Shown: positions 1-10,827 of the stretch, in pieces | Position numbering within the stretch: position 1 is the first letter of the stretch | How the letters are laid out: every line of letters begins with the position of its first letter | Origin: Botryotinia globosa | Taxonomy: Eukaryota > Ascomycota > Leotiomycetes > Helotiales > Sclerotiniaceae | Assembly: GCA_014898425.1 (NCBI GenBank) | Contig: RCSZ01000001.1 | Span: 1,736,001-1,800,000, forward strand | Length of the DNA: 64,000 bases | Direction: 5' to 3' | Program-made: the position numbers and the translations under genes | Notes under the pieces: generated by a model | Seen by the model: only the letters and a program-made list of their open reading frames with translations | Told to the model about the DNA's origin: nothing | Database searches by the model: none

Positions 1-22
1 TGTTTCCTACATACCCAGTCAC

Positions 23-664
23 ATGCGAACGTCATCACGACCTAGCTCAAAATCATCCTCCCATAATCCTCGGCCTTCATTGAATGCGTCCCGAAAATCA
101 TCTTCTCGTTCCAAGGATTCCTCCAGCACCTCCTCCTCAGCCTCCAGTGCAACCAGCCGGTCAACACCCAAACGCTGTCCAAAATCTCCCCGCACCTCCA
201 CGTCTCACTCACGCCCCAACGTCTCTAGGCACCACCACAGCCAAACATTATCAACGCCACCACAATACCAATATTTCCACTTCCCCTCACTCTCCGATGA
301 CCTACCCCAAGAAACATCTAACACAACTTCAACTGTCGCTCCACCCCCACCCGCTACAATTCATTACTGGACCTCGGACCAAACCCGAAGATTAGAGTAC
401 GCAGCCATTGACGCAGCAAGTAAGGGAATTCGGGGATTTGTAACACGATGCATACCCGATTGTTTCTTGCCAGCTGAGAAGAGAGGAAATAGATTCTGTC
501 AAGAGGATATGCGAGAAGGAGATGACGACGCAGGGAGCGTGAGGAGATATCGACTAGTTATGGAAGACGAGGTTGAGAATGAGATGAAAGGGGAAAAGAT
601 CAAGGACAGAGCCCAGTCGGTAAAGGAACACAGAAGGAGGTGGAGTTCTTTTATTAGACGTTGA
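23..664 (+). CDS. Conserved hypothetical fungal protein, Ser-rich N-terminus
   Basis: Single-exon frame of 213 aa from an ATG at 23 to TGA at 662-664. Residues 1-65 are very rich in Ser, Arg and Lys and look disordered. Prolines cluster around 100-110. The C-terminal half is less biased and starts with YWTSDQTRR, followed by an acidic stretch and RRYRLVMEDE. From memory, this second half resembles a conserved fungal family of unknown function. No signal peptide, membrane segment or catalytic motif is visible. The frame begins only 22 bases into the window, so an upstream exon cannot be excluded. No function is proposed. Confidence 0.6.
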   Translation: MRTSSRPSSKSSSHNPRPSLNASRKSSSRSKDSSSTSSSASSATSRSTPKRCPKSPRTSTSHSRPNVSRHHHSQTLSTPPQYQYFHFPSLSDDLPQETSNTTSTVAPPPPATIHYWTSDQTRRLEYAAIDAASKGIRGFVTRCIPDCFLPAEKRGNRFCQEDMREGDDDAGSVRRYRLVMEDEVENEMKGEKIKDRAQSVKEHRRRWSSFIRR

Positions 665-1320
665 GCCTGAGAGGGAATTGTGGTTTCCTGTGGGATTGCA
701 TTCACGGAGCGACGACAGGAGCACTGGGCTACGCTGTTATAGTTCGCTATCTTTCATTTGTTCTTGATACCCCCTTATATAAGGATGACTTTTTTGAGCT
801 TGGTAGCAGTTTTTTGATATTGCATATTGGAATTGATTTAAATTCTTGGGATTTGGTTGAGGGTAGAGATATAAAGAGGAGATCACAGCATTCATATGGA
901 AAGATGGCATTTTCGGTGTAGAGAAGAACAAATGGTCCCGAGAGGATACGAGAACAGTCGAGACAATAGTAATACATACCCATGTATTTTTGGGAAGATA
1001 TAAGACTACAGCCACACCTTGAGGAGATGAGAGGATAGAATGGCAATATGAAGATATTCAAAAGATATTAAATTTCAACAGCTTCGTATCCAAAGATCAC
1101 ACTGCAGGCACGATTTGATTTACGATAAGAGCACAGAATCTTGCCAGTAATAAAAGGGGGTGTTGTATTGAAAACATGACCATTCCTGTTCCAAATCAAA
1201 AAAAAAACTCTCCATCAACGCTGTCTCTACCTTCATAAAAAGCATTGAGTGACGCTGATCTGTTGTACAGACCATATCCCATCCTGAACTCCATGCTTAG
1301 AAACCGATCCATGTACACAT
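665..1320. other. Intergenic, convergent 3' ends
   Basis: AT-rich spacer between the end of the hypothetical gene and the stop codon of the minus-strand Ubc6 gene. Short ORFs on both strands overlap each other and lack family features. I see no RNA gene or repeat. Confidence 0.5.
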
Positions 1321-2185
1321 CTATAGCTCATGCCCTTCTGACAGCAATCTTGCAATCATGACATACGTGAAAATCACTCCACCAGCGATCCAGTATTTAT
1401 GCGTCTGTAACCAACTTCTTCCTTCTCTGCCACCTTCTACCACAGCTCCCACAACAGCTTGACTACCTCCAGGTCTCTTCATCGCAATTCCGCTGCAGTC
1501 CCTTCCTTTCTCCTCCTCATCTTTCTTTTCCTCGTTTCCAGTCACAATATCGACTCCCCTCTCTTTCATCCACTTCCAGTTCTCCTTATCCAACTCTTCC
1601 CATTCACTTCTAAACTTTGCGCCTCCGTCTCCGGCCTTGATATTGCCCTTCTGTGTTCCGTCTTTCTTGTAACTTCCTCCTCCGGTACTGTTCCACCATC
1701 TCGTCCTACTCGCAGCCCATTTTCTTTCCGATTTAGATGCGTTTACCGAACCCGTTGTCATTTCTTCACTTGTCATAAAACTTAATAGACCTATCAATAT
1801 TGTGCTGACTTCCCACGCAGGATTGAAACTCTTAGGATGGAAATCGCTGATCGATAGACAAAGACGAGTGGAGGGTTGGAAACGCCCGGATGGCGTGTGC
1901 ATTTTAATCGAGGGAGGCGCAAATGGATAGTTGGGAGGGAACAAAAGGGTACCCCAGTATTGTCCACCATGATAGGGGGTATCGGGAGGTCCGGTGAGGA
2001 TGTAATGCCATTCGAGGATATTGGATTCGGAGGGGTGGGCTTCGATGTATGGAGGAGGATTTTCGGAGATGGTTTTGTATTCACGGGTTAACTATATCAA
2101 ATATGTTAATCATCAAACAGATGAAAGCAGACTGCCATGTACAAGTTGATTTACATACCCGTTTGTTGGCAGCTCGACTTGCCAT
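1321..2185 (-). CDS. UBC6: Ubiquitin-conjugating enzyme E2, Ubc6/UBE2J type
   Basis: Two exons, 2185-2159 and 2091-1321, joined in phase 0 across a 67-nt GTATGT...TAG intron, giving 265 aa. Exon 1 encodes only MASRAANKR; the UBC fold starts at LTREY. The fold contains the HGGQYWG and FPPNYPFAPP loops. The catalytic cysteine lies in STRLCLSISDFHP at about residue 87, the position of the active-site Cys in yeast Ubc6. A charged Lys/Glu linker follows. The C-terminus carries one hydrophobic segment, WIAGGVIFTYVMIARLL, typical of a tail anchor in the ER membrane. Members of this family act in ER-associated protein degradation. Length is close to yeast Ubc6 (250 aa). Identification is strong; function is inferred from the family. 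Confidence 0.93.
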
Positions 2186-2733
2186 TTTGCCGTCGCACTT
2201 GGAACCTTGAGGATACGCTGGCCTTGTTGTGCTGCGAATGGCGATAGAAGACGTTCGGGGATCCGCCAGTGGGTGTACGGACTAACGAAGTGTTTCAATT
2301 CTTGATTAGAGACGGAACGATCAGAAGGTGAATTTTGATGTCAAACAACTGAAGAATGAATTTATTAAGAATATTAAAAACTGGGATATATCCCGTCAAT
2401 TCATGCACCCACTAGTGGTCTGACGCAAGGTTCTTGAGTACGTCTGATGGATGATTCTCTTTGGTTGGGATATTAAATCCAATCAGAACCAAAACGTTCC
2501 TTTGAGTGTTCAAAAAGTCGATTAGAATGTGCGAGTTGTATGTTGTTCGTAACAAAAGATTCACATGGAACGCTTTGGGTTTTATTAAGGATGATTCAAT
2601 GATGCAGGAAGCGCAATAGACCTATCTATTATTAGTCTCTTGCTTAGTCATAGACAGTGTTTGAGCCAAAGCCCCCCCGCTGTACGATTGGAAACCAGAG
2701 AACCAGGAATAACTCTGGGTAGAATTATACGAT
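2186..2733. promoter_or_regulatory. Divergent intergenic region, UBC6 / SAM50
   Basis: About 550 bases separate the divergently oriented start codons of the E2 gene and the Sam50 gene, so both promoters must lie here or just outside it. No gene is seen. I could not assign specific factor sites. Confidence 0.45.
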
Positions 2734-4414
2734 ATGACTTCGTCAAATGGGCCAAAGGGGGCTGTGAGTTTTGTTTCTACCGTTTGGAGCATATCATTAC
2801 AGTGTGGGTGCTAATGTATTTGGTTGCAGCTTGTCGAGAGTCTCCTAAAAACCGATCCCAAATCACAAGAAGAGCTGGAGAAAGCTATAGCAGAGAAGCA
2901 TATGGGATATGCCTTGGAGGCTGCACAGAGAAATGGAGAGCTGGTATGTACATGTAGTCGCTTCGGAAGTTTATGCTTTCATGGGCTCACGGGACAGATT
3001 GGCAATAATTCCACAAAACCGGTCACAATCTCCTCTATTAGACTCCTTGGCTCCTCGCACACAAGGAGGTCATTCCTCGATGGAATATTCGACCCTCTAC
3101 TGAGTGCAAACAGAGATGGGCCATATACGTTGTTGGAAGCATTGCAGGAACTCAGTACAGCTACAAATAAACTCCGTCGACATGGTACGATACTCCTCAT
3201 TAGGGTCTAATCAACAGTATACTTATTCCGTCTTAGGCATTTTCCACGATGATATCTCGATGTTCATTGATAAACCTGACCCTACTGACCCCTCTTCTAC
3301 TCCTTCCGATATCGATATATACATTCGTGCACGAGAGCGAGGCGTTATCACACTGAAAACTGGCACTGATCTTGGTAATGCCGAAGGCTCAGCCTATGGA
3401 AATGCACAATGGCGTAACATATTTGGAGGTGCCGAAACCTTGAATGTCAACGCTGCTACTGGCACTCGAACTCGTTCTGCGTATCAAGCTACATTCGAGG
3501 CTCCAATTTTGAGTGATCCCGATAGAAGAATAGCTGTAGATGTTCTGTCGAGCGCGACCAGTAAGCCCTGGGCAAGTCACGAAGAAGTCCTCAAGGGCGG
3601 GGGTATAAAATATAGCTGGGCTTCAGGCGGTGGCAGCACACATCAAATTGGATACAGTGGAGTATGGAGACAAGTGACGGGCTTGGCTGGAAATGCGTCA
3701 CCTACGGTACGCAATGATGCAGGAGATACAGTCAAGAGCAGTATCTCACATATCTGGCTTAAAGACGAACGGAATCACCCTATACTACCAAACCAAGGAT
3801 ACCTTCTAAAGTCAACATCTGAAATTGCAGGTTGGGGACCACTAAAAGGAGACGTGGGATTCTGGAAATCGGAAGTTGAATCTAGTGGGGCTGTCAAAGT
3901 TCCTGGGATCCCTGGTGCAAGCTTGACCGCTGGTATCAGAGCAGGAATGTTGTATCCACTAGGCGTTGGATTCGATACTACAGCCAAGCCATCACGCATA
4001 AACGATAGATTCCAACTCGGGGGACCAACGGATGTCCGTGGATTTAAGATTGGCGGCCTTGGACCTCGAGACAGACAAGATGCAGTTGGAGGAGACGTCT
4101 ACGCAGCTTCGTCCATTAACCTTCTTCTACCATTTCCCCGCCTCGACGTGTCAACACCACTGCGCCTCCAATTATTCGCTAATGCCGGCCGTCTCCTCGC
4201 ACTCAAAAACTCAGAAAAGAATACAAGTAAGAGCGTATATGGCACAGTCGCAGAACTCGGTAAGGAGATCCCAAGCTTGGCGGTCGGAATAGGAATGGTT
4301 TATGCGCACCCCGTAGCACGATTTGAATTAAACTTCGGTCTACCCATCGTTGTTAGAATAGGGGAGGAAACTAGAAAGGGCTTCCAATTCGGAGTAGGCA
4401 TCAACTTTTTATGA
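2734..4414 (+). CDS. SAM50: Mitochondrial outer-membrane assembly protein Sam50/Tob55
   Basis: Four exons (2734-2763, 2830-2943, 2998-3184, 3237-4414) join in frame to 502 aa. The ATG at 2734 gives MTSSNGPKGA before the first GTGAGT donor; a further upstream start is not excluded. The N-terminal half holds one POTRA-like region (PVTISSIRLLGSSHTRRSF, then LLSANRDGPYTL). The C-terminal half is the Omp85/BamA-type beta-barrel. Family landmarks include GTDLGNAEGSAYGNAQWRN, SWASHEEVLKGG-like text, and RFQLGGPTDVRGF, the conserved barrel motif of the bacterial surface antigen family. Sam50 is the core of the SAM complex that inserts beta-barrel proteins into the mitochondrial outer membrane. The 54-nt second intron is a multiple of three and has no stop, so its retention would keep frame. 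Confidence 0.93.
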
Positions 4415-4858
4415 TTCATGAAGTTTAGCGGAGTAGGAGTAGACGAGGCAGGGTATATACCATAAAAAGGCGAAAATGGAGCTTGGGTTGTACAAATGTA
4501 CAGTATGCTGCATACCAATAGCTTTAGCCAGCTAACTGGATAGAAAATAGGAAGACAATCACGACTTTAGATCGGTTTACTGTGCTTTTTGTTGTGGGGC
4601 CCCTATAATGTCTGTGTTTTAGCTTTGGTTCCGGGTGCTGCCGCCGCCACGTTGCTCTGAAAATCCCTGCCATCCAAGAATTATAGTTGGACGCCGATTA
4701 GACAATTCGAATCCTACGAATACAAAGAAAAGCTTTTCACTCATCGATGTTTTTTCGATCATCGGCATTTCCAAACACTGTTTTGAGGAACGCCATCCTT
4801 TAGAAGCTCAAATTTGTCTGAAGCTTTTGAGAGTTTTAAACATACTCCATTCCTGACG
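4415..4858. other. Intergenic, SAM50 to thioesterase
   Basis: Spacer between two plus-strand genes. It holds the SAM50 3' end and the thioesterase leader. No additional ORF with family features or RNA gene was seen. Confidence 0.5.
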
Positions 4859-5548
4859 ATGGCTCCAGTTGCGAAACTTGGCTCCGCTCTAGAGTCTTCC
4901 TCTTATCAAAGTCCCGATGGCGGCTCTGCTTACGCACCTCTTCGTAAGAAAACGATCGAGCAAGCCATCGCAATGGGATACAACCCGGCAACCATGGTTG
5001 AATGTGGAGTGACTTGGGCCGATGACCACGATCCATTCCAGCACGTGAAGAACGCAGCTTACGTGCATTATGTGAACCAATGCGCATTTCGCGAATTCCA
5101 ATCATTCGAACCGTATTTGGGCAAAGAGAAATTCCAGGATATGCTCAAGGTCCGCGGCGTTGGACCTGTTGTCAAGAACTATACGGTTAATTTCAAAAGG
5201 CCTGTGAAATTCCCAGATTCGGTATGAGTTTTTTGTGTGAGATGCTGTTGAATTTGGGCTCACAAAACGAACTAGCTTATTGTCGCGAATCATATCACTG
5301 AGGTTTTCCCAGATCGTTACTTTGGTATTACCTCCGTCTGGTCTTTGAACCAGCAAGTTATTGTTGCGGATTTCAAAATATGCATAGTGTTTTTTGATTA
5401 TGATCGAGGTGTACCAGCGAATCTTCTTGAAATTGGCGGCGTGTACAAGGATTTATATGAGGGTCTGAAGCAACGGTTAGAAATGGAAGCGAAAATAGCT
5501 TCAATTTGGGAGAAGGAGCATCCCAAGAGAACGAAAGCCATGCTATAA
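4859..5548 (+). CDS. Acyl-CoA thioesterase-like protein (hotdog / 4HBT superfamily)
   Basis: Two exons, 4859-5221 and 5276-5548, joined in phase 0 across a 54-nt GTATGA...TAG intron, giving 211 aa. The hotdog-fold thioesterase signature is visible as WADDHDPFQHVKNAAYVHY at about residues 55-73. The acidic residue and following HVKN match the active-site helix of the 4HBT_2 type. The expected strand pattern follows (KNYTVNFKRPVKFPDS, then SVWSLNQQ). No clear targeting peptide is present. Substrate is unknown; fungal relatives are annotated generically as thioesterase/thiol ester dehydrase-isomerase proteins. The C-terminus ends in KAML, which is not a convincing peroxisomal signal. Confidence 0.82.
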
Positions 5549-6757
5549 TTCAACTTCGATATAGAGACAGATTCGTGGGCGAATATGGCAGCGTTCGTTC
5601 TAGACTGATGCAACCCTCAAAAATTATATTTCATATGGGTATTCGTCAATAAAGAGGAGGAGATGATGTTGGTACGCGAAACATTTCCAATGGGTCAATC
5701 TATTAATTCAAATCGGTCAGACCGCAGCTCATAAACCAGTCTACCCCCTGACTGAAATCCACATTGCAGAGACAAGTAACGCCGTGGAATCGCATATTCG
5801 GGGTATTACAACGCAAAATCGCCCGGGCATTGGCCCCCCCCTCTTTCACATATCTTCCACAGATCTTCCGTCCACTGAATCTTTATTCGGACCTCAAAGC
5901 TCGAAAACCATCACCAATCATCACGATTAGGCTGTGCCTCAAGAGCACCCTCCGAAGAAAAGTCAGAGTTTATCTCAAGTCCTATTTCTTTGTGAGCTTT
6001 GCAGTAAAACATTGCTTAGCAGGTAGCTTACTGGGGCTAATAGCCATAGCTATGGACGTGCCAATAACAGAAATTGCGAGGAGGAAAGTTTGGAAACGCA
6101 TGATGGAAATTTTATAAGTCGATTTTTAATTTTCGAGGTTCAGCTGACGCTTCGAGGATGTACTTTGATGCTGTAAAATTTTCTTGCCGAGAAGGAAAGA
6201 CGATGGTTTCGATTTTAGCGAAGCGATTTACTTGGCAACTCTCTAGATTTATATCGTGAATATAGCAATTGCATGTAACTATGAAGAGCGATATCTTAAT
6301 TGTGTATTTGATTTGTACGCCGACCGATCATCAGGAAGTAGAACATTGTATTCGTACTCTCATGCTGATAGGGCTACGCAAGGATATACAGATTCAATCT
6401 TAATCTCATTGCGCGTTGCTATTCGACAGAGAACGAAATCTTAATGACGAGGTGATACGATTCAAGCACGCGCACCTATCCAGGTGCCATCAATCATACT
6501 AGTTGTAAGCTGTCGAGTGCCGTCTCGACATATGGAAGCATATGCAGTTGTGCAGAGCTCCAGATATTATGCGGTGAAAGATGCGATGAAGTGACTTTTT
6601 TGTGCAATCAGTATTTGTACGAAGAAACTTTGTATGACCGGTACAGTTCCACCAATTCAGCCTTAACCAGCTCTTATCATCTGCTACACCCCCACTATGT
6701 ATTTCGATCGTGTCCAAATCTTCTCTTTACATCTGATCCATCCTCAAAACATTCGTT
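5549..6757. other. 1.2-kb gap without a supported gene
   Basis: The longest frame here (5764-6117, plus strand, 117 aa) has no recognisable motif and atypical composition. Nothing resembling a cluster regulator is visible upstream of the UstYa-like gene. Confidence 0.45.
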
Positions 6758-7792
6758 ATGACCCCTAATATGTTCGAAGATACTAGGGGATTGCTCTCTG
6801 AGGAAAAGGGACGTGGCGATGATGATAGAAACTGCCCTCATTGCGGAAATACATATCCCAAGTTAACACCTTCAGGGAGATTGCGATCATGGACCATGTT
6901 GATCATGATATATGGCATTATCGCCGCATTTACTCTCATTGGCATGATGGCTACACTACTTTCCTCGAGTCAAAATACCTTTCTCAAACTACCGGAAATG
7001 AAATCAAGTCATCGGCCATCATTGTGGAGTATTTACTTGTTCGCTTCTCAAGAAATCATCTTATTCTAACAGAACTTCAGCTCCCTTTGCAGATGGGATT
7101 CGGTACGAAATCGAAACGGCTCCATCTGATCTTTGGGCGAATAATATTTACATGGGAGAGCCATGTGATGAATCAGAAAGGGCATGGAATAATCTCATAC
7201 ATCGTTAGTAGACTCGGTTATAACATAAATAGTAAGATTACCTTCAGAAACTAATTCTCTCTAGCAAATCGAGGACATGGCGTTAGACTTTACCGCGAGG
7301 AAGCTGCAAGGCTAGATATTAACAAGAGTATACTTTTGCAAGACAACAACTTTGCTGTCATTCTTACAGTTCATCATAATCTTCACTGTCTGGTATGAAT
7401 TCCTATTTGATAACAATGGGATGATTGAATGCTGATTACCTGGCGCTGCCCGTTAGAGACGACTCCGACAGTCCTTTTTTCCAGAACATTACTATGCCAA
7501 TTGGACGGATGAAGATCGAGCAGATGATAGACATCACCAATGTAGGTTGGAATTCAATTCATAGTCCCTTACAGCAAAGAACTAACCATTCTCAGTACAT
7601 TGTCTCGAATCTCTTCGTTCATCCATGATCTGTCAACCGGATCTAGCACCGCTCCCCTACTATTGGTCTGGTAATGTAAGACATGATATGAACGCAAGTC
7701 CACAATCGAAACGTGAATGCGTTAACTGGGATGTATTTTCTGAATACTTGAAAGGGAGGAGCTATAAAAGGTCCGAGATGATTCATGATTGA
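6758..7792 (+). CDS. UstYa-family (DUF3328) oxidase-like protein
   Basis: Five exons (6758-7028, 7093-7203, 7265-7392, 7457-7541, 7596-7792) join in frame to 263 aa. Residues about 44-68 form one transmembrane helix near the N-terminus, as in UstYa proteins. Downstream come the family landmarks: NNIYMGEPCDESERAWNNL (the YxGxP...AW..L region) and two HxxHC motifs, HHNLHC and HHQLHC, the latter followed by LESLRSSMIC. In UstYa-type enzymes these motifs are linked to copper-dependent oxidative cyclisation of peptides and to other oxidations in fungal secondary metabolism. Unusually, the short cytosolic tail contains a CPHC motif (about residues 26-29). The next genes are an MFS transporter and an FMO-like oxidase, suggesting a shared pathway. 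The substrate is unknown. Confidence 0.85.
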
Positions 7793-8656
7793 TCTTGGGG
7801 AGGGCGTTAACTTTTAGTTGGGCTCATGTATGCGAGTTGTTTACTTAGTATTTTTCGTGTTGACAAAACGATGTATATTCATTGAATCTGCCTGACTGCG
7901 ATGGTTTGTCTTCATGATGCCATTTGAAACCCGGATATTCAATTAGACAGAGCCGGTACTACTCCATTGACAAATCGGAAGCCCTCAGCAAGATACTTCG
8001 ATTAACGAGTCTTGGCCAAGTCATCCGCACGTCTGTCAAACACAAAGGCAAAGCTTGAATGTTCGGAAGAGAAAGGATGTTCAGGCTGGTCGTACTGATA
8101 ATGCTTAAGTGTTCCATTGTGTTTCATTGATTAGCCTTACGGCGAGCAGAACGAGTTGTTACCGTCCCACAAGATGCCACTACATGACAATGAAAACTAA
8201 TCCGGCATAAACGACCCGGATCCACGGCTTTATTAAGCTTTTATGTCGGGGCTACTCGTTGTGATAGCATTTCTGGCACTACCATTCTTACCTGTTGTGG
8301 TTGCCGAACACCATCGCTCTTGCTCCAATGGGACAATAGCTTGTGCTACCAACTCAACGTTCCATTCAAGATATGCGGACCTTAAGAGATATTTGGCACC
8401 TATCATCTTGTTTTTAATCATACTATGAGGTGAATGAGTACCACTAAAATTACAAAAGCTCGCTTGATATTTACGAGAATGCCTCGTAAGGAAACTAGTC
8501 GTACCCAGGGTCAAGTTGATTTTCCCACAGGTACTTCAACTGGACTCCCACAACAATCTCCTCTGTGATATTGAGACTTCCATGTGCTTGAATCTATCAA
8601 GCTGTGGCTTTTCTTTTTGAAATTATTCCCCGTTTTTAAAGTTGTTACTTGTTAAT
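7793..8656. promoter_or_regulatory. Gap between UstYa-like gene and MFS transporter
   Basis: About 860 bases holding the MFS promoter and the small signal-peptide ORF listed separately. No other gene is supported. Confidence 0.4.
8243..8428 (+). CDS. Putative 61-aa secreted or membrane peptide
   Basis: An ATG at 8243 opens a 61-codon frame. Residues 1-21 form a clear hydrophobic signal-like segment ending in VVVA. A short polar middle has two Cys and two NxT sites (29, 37). A Lys-Arg pair occurs at 48-49, and the tail is hydrophobic. It lies between the UstYa-like oxidase and the MFS transporter. A signal peptide plus a Kex2-type KR site is what precursor peptides of UstYa pathways have, but those usually carry several repeated cores and this has none. 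Composition alone could produce such an ORF, so this is a weak call. Confidence 0.25.
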   Translation: MSGLLVVIAFLALPFLPVVVAEHHRSCSNGTIACATNSTFHSRYADLKRYLAPIILFLIIL

Positions 8657-10420
8657 ATGACATCGGGGCCTCAATTCACACCGTGTACAGACCCTCCTTG
8701 CAAAGTGCATGATACAAGTGCGGAGGAGGTTTCACTTCATCCTCCCAACGGTGATGGTTTCCATTCTTTGGAAAAGGAAAAGCAGACCTCAGAGCCTCTT
8801 GTGGATGAGCATAATCTCAACAATGATGATCCATCACTCTCAAATTGGTCAATTGATCCCCAAAATCCAACAAACTGGTCTTCTACGCGTAAATGGACAA
8901 CTATTATTCTTCTCGTCGTCACAAACTTCATAGCGTAGGGCTTATCACGACATTATTTTCCAAGTCCCCAGAACAAGCAGCTAAATATTACAGATCAACA
9001 TGTACCTCAGCATTCGAGCCCGCGCTCCCCTCTATAATGGCTGATTTTCACTCTACCAACGGTTCAATTGCCTCTCTTACCGTCTCCATCTACACCATAG
9101 GCTACTGTCTCGGACCACTTCTCATCGCTCCTATAAGTGAACTATACGGACATGTGACTGTGCTATATCCTGGATACATTGGCTTTATGCTAGCTCTAAC
9201 TGTCTGTGGTTCGAGCAAGAGTCTTTCTTTATTTGTGGTGTTCCGTGCTATCATGGGTCTTGCGGCTATCACGTTCGTACTCATGGGCCCTGCGATCGTG
9301 GCAGATCTTATCCCAAGGGAACAAAGAGGACTGGCGTTGAGTATTATGTCTACGGGGCCTGTCGTTGTATGTGTAGTGTTAGTATGATTAAGATATACTT
9401 TCTTGCTAACTACTTATAGGGTCCGACGATTGGTCAGTTTTTCTTCTTGGCGCACAGTTTGGTCAAAATACTCATCTAGTTAGGTCCTGTTATCGGTGGT
9501 TATATTGTGGAAAACATCAGTTGGAGATGGATTTTCTACTCAACGTTGATTGCTGCAAGTGAACCCAAATGTATACTTTCAGATATCTAACAACTCAGCA
9601 GTTTGGTGTATTGTTCTCTATATCTCTTATCATTCTTAAAGAGACATATGCACCAGTAGTCTTGAATCGAAAGCAAAAGAAACAGGGAACAGGCCTATCC
9701 GCAAGTCAAAAGATCACAACCCCCAAAACTCCTCGAGAAACTCTGCAAGCAGCCTGGACCCGTCCCTTCAAGATGCTCTTCCTCTCTCCCATTGTTCCCT
9801 TTGTAGGCTTCTACAGTGCCCTCAGTAATGCCTACGGAATGGTATGTTTCGCGACCCTCGGTACCGTATTTCAGAACAACTACTCCTTCACACCTGGCCA
9901 AAGCGGCCTAGCATATCTCGGTCTCATGTTCGGCTTCCTCTTCTGCCAACTGACCCTTGCTCGATTTTCCGACCGTTATATGCTCAAAATGGAAGCGAAA
10001 AATGACGACAAGCGCCCGGAATATCGTCTCCCACCCATGTTCATCGGTGCATTCCTCCTCCCCATAGGATTTTTCTGGTACGGATGGTCTCTTGAATATC
10101 ATACCCATTGGATCGTTCCTATTCTTGGAAGTTCGGTTATTGCAATTGGTATTCTATTTAGCTATCTGCCAGTACAGATGTATCTTGTAGATACATACAC
10201 TATCTATTCTGCGAGCGCTACTGGAGCATGCACCATCATCCGTTCGATCTGTTCAACTTTGATCCCGTTGAGTGCTAATCCTCTATATGATGATTTAGGA
10301 TATGGATGGGGTAATAGTGTCTTAGCGTTTATTGCGATAGGATTTGTGCCGGTCGCTTTGCTAGTGTTGAGATATGGGGAGAGAATTAGAACGAATCCAC
10401 GCTTTCAACCGAAGCTCTGA
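8657..10420 (+). CDS. MFS transporter (drug:H+ antiporter DHA1 type)
   Basis: Five exons (8657-8934, 8994-9366, 9420-9432, 9484-9554, 9602-10420) give about 517 aa. A polar N-terminal tail ending in NPTNWSSTRKW leads into 12 predicted helices. Family landmarks are FEPALPSIMADF, GPLLIAPISELYG, the short exon joining GPTIGPVIGGYI, SWRWIFYSTL, and KETYAPVVLNRK before the central loop, as in fungal polyamine/multidrug DHA1 proteins. The fourth intron is in frame only if it uses a GC donor (GCAAGT at 9555), with acceptor AG at 9598 or 9601 (the first adds one Gln). Exon 3 is 13 nt. It probably exports the product of the neighbouring oxidases; the substrate is not shown. Confidence 0.85.
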
Positions 10421-10827
10421 TATAGAATTCTGAGAGGTGTCAGTGAACAATTGTTAGATAGTTAATATTTACGCATAAGAGCTTACAATGCGAAGACATT
10501 TTGGGAATCAATTCATCTTCAAACAGTTGAACAAGAAGCGAGGCGAAATTAAGTAGACAGTTGGGTGGAATTTACATGAAGTGATCTCTACATAGGGGAA
10601 TTGGTATGCTTCTCGGCAATTTGAAATATTGATTTCAGGAATGAACCAACTAAGATACCACAAGAGAAGCTAGAAGTTGTGGTGATCTACCCAGGTGCTA
10701 CGTACTTGAGTTCAAGACGCCATTTTTAGCTATCTGAAAAGTCGTTCACAAGCTTTTGAAGCAATATTTATCTACCCATAATCTATCAAGAACCCAGGAG
10801 CAATTATTCAGGTTACTAATAGAAAGC
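10421..10827. other. Intergenic, convergent 3' ends of MFS and FMO genes
   Basis: AT-rich spacer between two convergent stop codons. No ORF or structured RNA candidate is evident. Confidence 0.5.

Noticed and set aside
5764..6117. 117-codon ORF that might be a cluster regulator or peptide gene
   Set aside because: No Zn2Cys6, bZIP or other regulator motif and no signal peptide or KR repeats.
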